A stretch of DNA of 30,907 bases, taken from contig BMAT01012378.1 in assembly GCA_019649035.1 (NCBI GenBank), positions 62,899 through 93,805 of the forward strand, written 5' to 3'. The notes under the pieces are model-generated. The model had not been told where the DNA came from. It did not search any database and saw only the letters and a program-made list of their open reading frames with translations. Of this stretch, positions 1 to 8,461 are shown in pieces (the stretch's first letter is position 1; each line of letters opens with the position of its first letter). The translations under genes were made by a program, and so were the position numbers. This stretch comes from Elysia marginata. Taxonomy: Eukaryota > Mollusca > Gastropoda > Plakobranchidae.

Positions 1-710
1 TTTATTTCCAGAAGTGGGATAAGTGAAATATCTTTTTAAGAATTTAAAAATCTCCGAGGCTTTAGGAATTCAAACTGGCTTAGAATTAGATCTAAAGAGA
101 TTGACAACAGGTGAATCACAACATTCTGACAAGGCTACGTCTTGCATGCTGCACAGATCTGTGTGAAATGAAAGAAAGGCTTACGTCTAGCAATTAGGCC
201 TATCGCCCTGAAACCAAAAGGGGGGGAAAAAGGGGGGAGAGTAGGCGTGATCGGGACGAGAAGAAAGCCAATCACACAATGCTACGCAGGCCAAGGGCTA
301 GCCTACAGTCCACCTGTCACTGTCAGTCAGTAGATTACAGTACGGGCGGGCGAGGTGTTGGCAATTTGCATCATCTGATTTGTTCATCCACTCTCGACAG
401 GTCTTTGTCCACCTTCTACACTCTCTCTTCACACTTCTGCCCCCTTGTCTTACCCTTCACACAAGATGCAAATTTCTGTGGAGTGATGCTGGCTATTCCC
501 TGGAAACGAGCTAGCTCACTTTCGCTCGCATCCCAGTGGTTGCCTGGTCCACTTAAAAGGTATTTTTCCCGATTTCATAGCGTGCGTTTAGCCGATATAA
601 CGTGCGTTTAGGGTATACTGATTATATAGAAATAAATCGGTCATAGCGATTTGGCGTTAGTTTAACCGTAGCGTGCATTTAACTGGAGTGCGTTTAACCG
701 GATACTACTG
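1..710. mobile_element. Right part of a TA-flanked TIR DNA transposon (copy 1)
   Basis: The segment ends with CCGGATACTACTG followed by TA, the same right end as the complete 782-bp element at 14511-15292. Over roughly the last 430 bp the two share scattered similar blocks in the same orientation: a pyrimidine-rich stretch around 'ggtctttgtccacc', the words 'agcgtgcgtttag' and 'gggtatactgat', and 'atcggtcat' shortly before the end. The left terminal repeat is not visible, so it lies outside the window or has been lost. No transposase frame is recognisable; the short frame at 279-611 looks like chance. The CAGT-type end and TA target suggest the Tc1/mariner/pogo superfamily, which is inference. 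The left boundary is uncertain. Confidence 0.6.
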
Positions 711-738
711 TAATAATAATAATAACAATAATAATAAT

Positions 739-803
<65 letters not shown>

Positions 804-809
804 TGATGA
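711..809. repeat. (TAA)n microsatellite
   Basis: About 95 bp of TAA units with a few CAA/TTA interruptions, ending in TGATGATGA. It starts directly at the TA flank of the transposon that ends at 710, so the repeat may have grown from the TA target. Read on the minus strand it gives a poly-tyrosine frame, which is not a gene. Confidence 0.95.
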
Positions 810-2209
810 ACAATCACAACAAAAATAAAACAAGAATAAAAAAGCCTGTTTATTTTTTCCATTTTCAAATAAAGAGGATGCTTAATGCCTATTAAATAAA
901 GATACTACATCCAAAGCTGCAAAAACACAGTGTGCCTTACAATATGGAACAATAAGTAAAAATCACAGCGTGCATTACACAATGACATTATTGCTAGTTT
1001 GACTCATAATTAGATAATACATACATGATGTATACGTATATGCAAATTTAGTCCCCAATACATCACAAACAGCACAAAAGTGGCAAGAAACTTCAAAAGG
1101 TGGTCAGACTTAGCCAAGACCGAGAGTGCTGGAGACAATTATTAGTGAGGACATCATGATTAGCAGCCAATACTGTTCCCAGTGACACCGACAAGTGAAG
1201 ACGGGTGAAGAAATCACCATTATGGCCGCCACAATATAAAACCATTGGCATTTCTTTGGCCTTATACTAGAACTCCCTTATTTGTTCATATATTCACCAA
1301 TAATTAGCATGTGTTTGGATTAACTTAAAATTTTGCATGATTGTACATGTAGTTCATAAAATCAAATTTGGACTGAACTATAAATCCCACAGGAAATTTG
1401 GTTTCACAGTTGCCTATCACATAATTTTTATACAAATTAAACAATAAAAAAAAAGGAATAGTACTTAAAAAAGAAAAACATACACAAACACTGAGTAATA
1501 CATGTACAAAGACGAGTTACTTGTGTTCAATATAATTATGCATACACTCTAGTAAGTGTTCTATTGAGATAATGGTATGGACTCAAAGAAAGATGACGAT
1601 ATTACCACATTGATTTTTACCAACTGCCTATGTTAAAGGAATTAATTGATAATGCTTTGTTTTTAGAGACAAGAGATTTTTCCTGAACCTTCCAAAAATA
1701 ATTTGACAATGCAATACAGTACAACTCTTAAATGAAGACCGTCCCTCTTATGTAACTTTAAATCTAAAGATGTCCACTTATATGGGTAGGGTAAACAAAC
1801 CCTTGAACTAAGACCTTTCCTCTTGTAAAACATGTTTTAAACAACATTTTTCCAGGTCTTTATTCAGCTGTTCCACAGCTCAGGTCGCAAATAAGAGCCC
1901 GCTTGACACAGTCCAGGCAAAAACATGGGGCAACAGATTGTTATTGTGGCCTTTCTAAAGATCCAGAAACTATACAATTGCATCACTAACACTGAAAAAT
2001 GTTTTTACTTTACTTTATTATTATAAGCCATGTAAACTGCATTAACCTAATTTATTAAAAAGCTGAAACTGTCACATTTCAAAAAATATCCTTTTAAAAT
2101 GTAAAAAACAAATTAATAAAAAGGATATTTACATAGCTGAATTTGTTTGTGCTGAGCGGAAAGCTTGACAATGAAACTGCTGATTTTGCAAACGGATGTC
2201 GCTTAATAA
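810..2209. other. Intergenic AT-rich DNA, no gene recognised
   Basis: I see no long open frame, no splice-site-bounded conserved coding block and no RNA gene. At 1715-1716 a TA is followed by CAGTACAACTCTTAAATG, which resembles the left end of the TA/CAGT elements found elsewhere in the window, but I found no matching right end. Confidence 0.6.
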
Positions 2210-2211
2210 TA

Positions 2212-3446
2212 CAGTGGAACCTCGCTCATCGGGAAATGTCAGTAGATGATGGTTTTTTTTCCCAATCTATCGTGCAATCTGAAATCCCAATAAATGTAAT
2301 AATTTATGATATTTTATTGTTTTTTTGCAAATTGTGAATTGATGATATATCTGGGACATCTACAAGAGATCAAAAGTTAATGAGAAAATTCCTTTTTTTT
2401 CCCCAGAAAACCTCATTGAAAGGTATACTTTTCTTCCTTTACTCTTTTTTTTAAATCAACAGGAGTTTTAATATCTTTCCTCACAATGTTTATAATTTTA
2501 TGAAATTTTTTACGTTTGGAAGCTTAGTTAGAGCAAAGTCTTGTTCACAACAGCAACGCCATTGAAGGTGTCTCTAGACAAAAGACAATCACACATTGTA
2601 CATGTAGTTGGGTTTTATACCTTCCTTGAGACCTGAAACAGAATGACAAAGATTGTACTGTATGATAGCTATGCAGTCATCTAATTTTAAGACGAGTATG
2701 GTATGGCGGGTCAGCAATACCCTGGGCAGTACAGGTAAATATTGCTCAGGCAAGCCTAGCCAGCCACGTGTGATTGGAGCACAAATTTTGAGTCAACAAC
2801 AAATCTTTCTATAGAATTTTTTTTTTTTAAATACACTTTGTTAATCCCTTTCGGGAAATTTGGCTTCGTTACTCAGCGTAACTGTGTCGCCACAAGAGCA
2901 GCGCCACCAATGCCCCAGCAGACCAGTACATTTAAGGCCACTTTAAACCCATATGCAGGGTGTTGCAGGCGCATATCACAAAGTCAAGAATTGCCTGGAG
3001 CTGGGTACCCATTTTACAGGTGGGTGGACTGGGGAAAGTTAGGGCGAATTGCTTTTCCAAGGCAACTGCAACATGGCATGGTCAGGAATCGAACTCACGA
3101 CCTCCAGATCGCGAGTCCGACGCGCTAACCACTCTGCCACGCTGCCCCCGTGAATTGTGATAAGCTCCAGCTGTCATAAGCTTGTCTGCTACGTGTGTTG
3201 TGGAGATGATTTTTTGTTTTAGGGGAGAATCATCCAATAACCACCGCCACGGCGCCTGCCTGTGAAACATAAAATGAAGGTGACACATCGCATCGATTTC
3301 CAGCAGCCATGTGTGGGTCTTTTTTTTTTTACTGAAATGTTTTCTTTCAACTTTTTTTTTCGAAATATACATGTAAAATTTTGTAAAAGTTTCTCAATTT
3401 ATGAGGTTTCCAGATTATCAGGGTTCCTGATTCCGAGGTTCCACTG
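2212..3446. mobile_element. TIR DNA transposon, TA target, interrupted by a SINE
   Basis: The left end reads CAGTGGAACCTCGCTCATCG and the reverse complement of the right end reads CAGTGGAACCTCGGAATCAG, an inverted repeat matching at 14 of the first 14 positions and weaker beyond. Both ends are flanked by TA (2210-2211 and 3447-3448), as expected of Tc1/mariner/pogo insertion. About 330 bp of the interior is a younger SINE (2817-3150); without it the element is about 0.9 kb. I see no transposase coding region, so it is best read as non-autonomous. Related end sequence occurs in a worn copy near 19232-19530. Confidence 0.75.
2817..3150 (-). mobile_element. tRNA-derived SINE (minus strand)
   Basis: Read from 3150 downward the head is tRNA-like: an A-box-like stretch 'gtggcagagtggttagcgcg', then an anticodon-arm-like region and a clear B-box 'gagttcgattcc'. 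An unrelated body of about 230 bp follows, containing 'acctgtaaaatgggtacc', then a 3' end 'gggattaacaaagtg' and an A-rich tail (the T run at 2817-2828). Head, body and tail in this order define a SINE and not a tRNA gene. I could not find a convincing target-site duplication. The body sits inside the DNA transposon 2212-3446 and is therefore younger than it. Confidence 0.8.
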
Positions 3447-3916
3447 TACTTTTAATAAAGAGGAAAGATTTTATAAAATAAGGAATAAATTTCTGTTTGT
3501 TTAAGCAGAATTTTGGGTACATAGGGTCTGTATTAAATTTTAAATGGAATATAGTGTATGCATGAGCTGCATAGTACAATATTGATCATGAACAAGAAAA
3601 GAGCTGTTATTTTTCAGTTTTGCCCATGAGAGTTACATACATTCAGAAATGGCGTGCAAACTTTGATATACAGACATCTCAGAAAACTTTTTAGCTACAG
3701 CCACTGTTTTTTTAAAACTCCTGAAAGGGGAAAAAAATTGAGATTCATGCAAAATATTTGTCACACATTGTAAATAGTAATTTCTTGTTGCCACTGCACA
3801 GAATGCTAAGAAATTCAATGAACATTTAAACAAATTTCACTATGTTCCTTAAGTATGGGCAAAGCATTTGCCAATACCTCCGCCACTTTTTTTTTTTTAA
3901 CTCATCCTGTTAAAAT

Positions 3917-3966
3917 GATGATTTATCATATTTTGGCATCGATGATGATTGATCATATTTTGGCAT
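3917..3966. repeat. Two-unit tandem duplication, 27-bp period
   Basis: A 23-bp word starting gatgatt and ending tttggcat occurs at 3917-3939 and again at 3944-3966 with a single difference (t/g at the eighth base). The word contains the self-complementary core 'tgatnnatca' or close to it. No function is evident. Confidence 0.85.
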
Positions 3967-4047
3967 TTTAAAGCTGTGATTCTATACAATTATGTTCTAC
4001 TTGTTCTATTGAAAGTACTTCAATTCACAAAACAAATTGGCAAGAAT

Positions 4048-4198
4048 TAGTGAGAATGAGAGAAGAAAAAAGGAGAGGGGGATGAAGGATAGAAATGAGG
4101 AAATATAGGGAGGGAGGGGAAAAAAGGAAAAAGACATAGATCTAAGAAAACGGAGAGCGAGACAAAGAGGAAGAGATAGAAAAGGAAAGAGTGGGAGG
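4048..4198. repeat. Purine-rich low-complexity tract
   Basis: About 150 bp that is almost entirely A and G on the plus strand (gaga, gagggg, ggaggg words). The minus-strand frames across it translate to Ser/Phe/Leu/Pro-rich low-complexity protein and are artefacts of the composition. Confidence 0.85.
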
Positions 4199-5020
4199 CA
4201 ACACGACTCAAAGTAGGAAGGAGGTTTCGAGAGAATGCCACAGCCAGATAGAAATCCATGGGTGGGAGTATGAAATCTCAAAAAGCCTGCAGGCTGCTCT
4301 ATTTTTTGCCCCCAATCTTACAAAAGCCTGCAGAGTCTGCGTGTCTCACAAATTCAAGTTCAATGTGATTGTCACTTTATAATCTACCGGTACATCTATC
4401 TTTTATATGTGGCAGTGTGTCCATATTGCCATTGGATGCAAAAAAATTTTACCCAGCACCACAACTGTATTAACCAAATACATTTTTGTGATGGTGTAGA
4501 AATTTTTTTCTAGCATCCTGTTACTGTTAGAGTTGTTTGGTTGCCATACATTTCCAAGTACAATATACCATCTTTGCTACAATGAACTTTAGTTCATCTA
4601 AAAAAATGACGGCTATCCAGTTACACCTATTGTTTACATTTCACAAACTGTCTTAAAACAAGATGTTTTTTCTGATTCTAACTTGAAAATAGGTCAATGA
4701 CCAATTTTATAAATATTGCGTTTAAACATAATTCATAATATTAACATTCAGTATGTCTACTACCTGTAGTAAGGCTAATTATCATTATTTTTATAGGAAA
4801 CCCACATTTGGAGGATCCTTTGCTTTCATCTAGATTTCACTGGCTTGATGAATTTCCATTAGTAAAATCAGCAACCAACGGCATTTTAACGCGACAGGCT
4901 TATTCACCCATTCTATTTTTATAGTGCCTCCATTAACGAATTTTAGTTCCTCAGTATACATGAAAATGACCTAAGACCATTTTATTAACCAATAAAATGA
5001 CTATATTTAAAAATGTACAT

Positions 5021-5115
5021 AGGTGGCCTCTGTATCTCTACAATCAGAACCTTGCGAAGATAAAAGGACAACACTATGTTTCTGATACAGGGGTCACTCC
5101 TATGCAGCTGTCTTA
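5021..5115. repeat. Dispersed repeat, copy 1 (partner at 23588-23683)
   Basis: About 95 bp starting 'aggtggcctctg' and containing 'gtttctgat' and 'ggggtcactc' aligns without large gaps to 23588-23683, at roughly three quarters identity by eye. Similarity fades on both sides, so the ends of the element are unknown. I cannot name the family. Confidence 0.6.
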
Positions 5116-6397
5116 TTCTTAATATATGAATGCTCACATGTTCACTATGCACTGATCACAAGCACGAATGACATAGAGTGAGGTAAAAATGTTCTAGATC
5201 TCAGTAACACTGTAAGTGCAATCCCCTCACAATATCGTTGATAAGGAACATTTTGTCCCGACCACCAGAGATTTTTCAGAGCCCAAACTTCACGCCACCA
5301 TCCCTCCCCTTCCACGTGATTATTACTCAAGAGCGCGCAAGTAACGATCTTTATAAAAGAGAAGGGAATGAAAAGAGACTAACATTTAAGTTTGAGGAAT
5401 AAAAGTTTCAGTTTCAATAATTAGTGCATCAATATATTTTTCCTGGAAAAAATTGGTGCGATGTTTGAATTGACACATTTGCTTTCATTTGGTAATTCTA
5501 GCCTTGAGATTTTTTTAATTCTCTCTAAGCTCACTGCTTGTGCGACTCATTTAGAGTGACCGTGTAATGAACAGAATTGACACACATGTACATAAATTTA
5601 TTAGCAGAAAGGGCTAGTGTGGGTTGTTGTCCTTTCTTTTTACTCTTATGCTGTTCTTACTTTGAAAGCACGGAAACTTGTGAGGCCATCGGACAAGTAA
5701 AAATACATGTGCTGGTACTGACTACACTGTACTAAAATAGGGCATGCTTCAAAACTTCATGCATGTGCACAGGGGCAATGACCTGATGACCGTACAAGGA
5801 CAATGACCTTCCTATATTTCAGGCATTCAGACCCGGATTTTACCGACGCTGATCGAGTAAACTAGGCATAGGTAGTCTGTGTGGACCGGAAACTACCAAC
5901 ACTTGTCGAAAATGAGACAGAAAAACTGGAAGCAGAAAGCGGTTCGTTCAGCCCGTCATTGAATTCAAGGAACGCATAATGTACCAAATTCAAGCAATTT
6001 TCCACGACTTTTTTTTTTGCAAATAGTAAAATTCAAGTAGTTTTCTAAGAACAGAACTTAAGAATCGTTTGAGAACACTGCTTTCAGTTCAATGAAGTAT
6101 ACTAATCCACACCAGTCTTCCTTTGACATGGCCGGCCGGGTCTACACATGCGCTGAGCTCCTTCCCTTTATATCAGTTTTAAGTAACCGGGAAACAAATC
6201 ATTGGCTTGAACCGAACTTGCGAAAATCACGGTTACAAAACGAAAGTTTTTCATATATTCTTCGAACCAGCGCTAAATTTTTTATCCCGAGTGACATTAG
6301 GCCGGCAAGCCATGTCCTGAAATCTTGATTGGCCGGCATGCCGGCTACAGCCAGCACACTCCCACCCATGGAAATCTTACAATTGGACAGACATGGG

Positions 6398-6478
6398 GAT
6401 ATAGAGAGAGAGGCAGAAAAGGAGAAAAATAGAGAGACAGACAGACAGACAGAGAGGGAGGGAGAAAGAGGTAAAGAG
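6398..6478. repeat. GA/GACA-rich low-complexity tract
   Basis: The stretch is composed of gaga and four consecutive 'gaca' units followed by gggagggaga. A second short GA patch lies at about 6550-6580. Confidence 0.8.
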
Positions 6479-6812
6479 TATAGGAAGTGAGGAATTCTGA
6501 TTTTAATCGAATTTTTTTTATTACAGAATTAATGAAAACTTTCAGGAAAAGTGACACACACAGACAGAGAGGGGGAGAGTATGTGGGCAGAGTACAGAGA
6601 GAAAATTTGGTGCAAAAATGGTTAAGAAAAATAATAAGTTACTGGTAAGATAAAAGATTTACTGTCCACTTGTTGTAAAACATAAGAAAAAAACTAAATA
6701 CATTTCAAGAACCAATGAGATTGCACACATGTTCTTTGTTGTTTAAAAAAGAGTAAAATATCAGGACATGGCAACAACATATGTACCGGGATCGATGTAT
6801 TACTGTTTCAAC

Positions 6813-7237
6813 TAGTGGAATCCTCTTAAGATAAACTTACTTTTGATAAATTCTTTCTCAATATGAACCTTTAATCCGCACTTTAGTTAACAAATGTTTT
6901 CTTTCTCTACCTTTCTGACAACGGTCTGGTTTATGTCAACTCCAAAACTTACTTTTATTTTAAAAAACTGATTAAGATAGCCTCAGTTGTATTCATCTTC
7001 AAATGAAAATACCTCTAACACCCCGCGACAGTCATAGCTTGATTAGGAGATGAAATCTACCAAAGTTAAAGAGGGAATAAAAATCTCGCATTTAGAAAAC
7101 TTCAAACTATGAGAATTTCAAATTATCAGACTTTGATTCCAGGTTTCCACAGCTTCAATTTTAACACGTAATAGAAGAAGTTCTTGTCTTTATTCTACTG
7201 TAAACTGCAACATGTTTATTTTAAGAAGATTCCACTG
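6813..7237. mobile_element. Small TA/CAGT DNA element (MITE-like) just past the gene's 3' end
   Basis: The left end has 'agtggaatcctcttaagata' and the reverse complement of the right end reads 'cagtggaatcttcttaaaat', so the ends form an imperfect inverted repeat. The right end is followed by TA (7238-7239); the left end has lost or blurred the outermost CA. The 'cttaagataaac' end motif is shared with the element at 16333-16497. Inside, 7085-7160 resembles the inner end sequence of the other CAGT family (compare 19460-19520), which suggests a nested or composite element. No coding capacity is seen. Confidence 0.6.
7189..7220 (-). promoter_or_regulatory. Candidate polyadenylation signals of the phytochelatin synthase gene
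   Basis: AATAAA on the minus strand occurs at 7215-7220 and again at 7189-7194, about 370-400 nt past the stop codon. Scanning 7221-7587 on the minus strand I found no canonical AATAAA or ATTAAA closer to the stop. Both hexamers lie inside the small DNA element 6813-7237. Their use is an inference from position only. Confidence 0.4.
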
Positions 7238-7587
7238 TATTAACTTTGCTTAGGAAAAGTGTAAAAAGAAGTTACCTCTCACAATACTGCACAAGCTTTG
7301 CGATATCTTCAAGCAAAATAAATGTAAAAATCTCATAGTTTGTGAATTATGTATAATGCATTGTATAAGTTAGTATATGACAGGTACATCTATTTCAGGC
7401 GAAGATCTATTAAAAACATTTGGCAAGTCCACATTTTGCAAATCTTGATATAAGAAAAAAAAAGTACTGGAAAATGCTAACACAGCTGGCAAGATGTGGG
7501 ACTTATTATGCACATTCTACACTTGATTTAAAAATTGATATATATCTAACTGTTTAAAAATGGATGTTCACATTTCTTTCTAAACAT
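7221..7587 (-). other. PCS: Probable 3' UTR of the phytochelatin synthase gene
   Basis: AT-rich DNA between the stop codon and the first candidate polyadenylation hexamer, with no other coding signal. Its extent depends on which polyadenylation signal is used. Confidence 0.4.
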
Positions 7588-8461
7588 TTAAGGTTGAAAG
7601 TGATGGCAATGGTACTGTAGTACTGCATGAAATTTGGTCATCAATGCCTTTATCTCTCCTTTGAAATAATTTCCTTGTACCTGCTCCAAGTCGATGTGCA
7701 AAAAGTCCCTTAACGTAGCAGCTAATGTGGTTCTTTGATCAGAAAAGTCTTTTGTCTCACCATTGGAAAAAGATGAATCAGATTGTTTCAGAGCCTCTGA
7801 AGTTTCTCTACAGGAGCTACAAGACTTGACGTTCTTTTGGGACAAATCCTCATGAGGCCATACAAAGAGAAAAACTGTGGCAATGTGCTCTGGCCTGCAG
7901 TCAAACTTGAATCTGCATTTTGTATCACAATCTGTTTCACAGTCTAATGAAGTCTTGGCTGAGTCCGTAGTAACACAATTATCAGATCCATGCCCACCAC
8001 AACAAGGCTTTTCTTCCAAACTCTCGGGTGTTTCGGAAAGTGAGGCAGCCCCCACATCTCTACTTCCCGAGGACTGCACGCAGCACTCAGCCTGACAGTC
8101 ACTACTTGGAGAACCTAGGTGAGGTTCCGAGCGGCACTGAACCATCTGAAAAAACAGCTCGTTCTTAGACTGGCTTTTGGTGAGGAACTCTTTCACAAGC
8201 TTGAATGTTTTTGTGGATTCCATTTCCACAAAAAGTGACTTGAGGGCATAAATCATTTTTCTTGCAGAAATGTGGAGTTTCTCACACTCAATAACCAAGC
8301 TTTCGATTTTCTTCTCAGGAGCAAAGCACAAGCTGAAGGGCATGGCAAGACACAGGGCTCCTTTTTTGAAGTATCCCTCCGCTATCATAGTGAGCAAATG
8401 CTGTGTGCAATGACTTATTACATTCTCATTGTTCAATGCTACGTCATCTCTGTTCAACCAA
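7588..8461 (-). CDS. PCS: Phytochelatin synthase coding exon 7: Cys-rich C-terminal domain (residues 269-559)
   Basis: This single 874-nt terminal exon encodes about half the protein. The first part (to about residue 375) is helical-looking and contains [19 protein letters not shown]. From about 378 to 486 there are thirteen cysteines in clusters: CQAECC near 391-396, CC at 422-423, CETDCDTKC near 443-451, CRFKFDC at 451-457 and CSSC at 483-486. [11 protein letters not shown] at about 461-471 is a hydrophobic strand-like stretch of the type seen in the family's C-terminal domain. The last 60 residues are again non-repetitive. In other enzymes this variable domain is linked to metal sensing and stability; that role here is inference. 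The reading frame ends with TAA at 7588-7590. Confidence 0.93.

Larger units (their letters stand above)
3449..6812. other. Intergenic region, no gene recognised
   Basis: This holds only short repeats, listed separately: a 27-bp-period duplication at 3917-3966, a purine tract at 4048-4198, one member of a dispersed pair at 5021-5115 and a GA-rich tract at 6398-6478. A perfect 14-bp palindrome (gccggcatgccggc) lies at 6332-6345, within 200 bp of two other GGCCGGC-type words. The frames at 3633-3833, 5145-5330 and 6092-6328 show no family signature and are not bounded by convincing exon signals. Confidence 0.6.

Noticed and set aside
662-868. Minus-strand frame encoding a long tyrosine run
   Set aside because: It is the translation of the (TAA)n microsatellite, not a protein gene.
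1715-1860. Left end of another TA/CAGT element
   Set aside because: A CAGTACAACTC-type end follows TA, but no inverted partner was found downstream.
3060-3150. Possible tRNA gene on the minus strand
   Set aside because: The A- and B-boxes are good, but the segment continues into a SINE body and A-rich tail, so it is a SINE head.
2838-3160. Overlapping 66-96-codon frames around 2.8-3.2 kb
   Set aside because: They lie inside the tRNA-derived SINE; the apparent protein is a reading of its head and body.
4006-4281. Minus-strand Ser/Phe/Leu/Pro-rich frames
   Set aside because: They arise from the purine-rich tract at 4048-4198; there is no conserved motif and no exon context.
7877-8095. Plus-strand 72-codon frame inside exon 7
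   Set aside because: It is the antisense shadow of the phytochelatin synthase Cys-rich exon.
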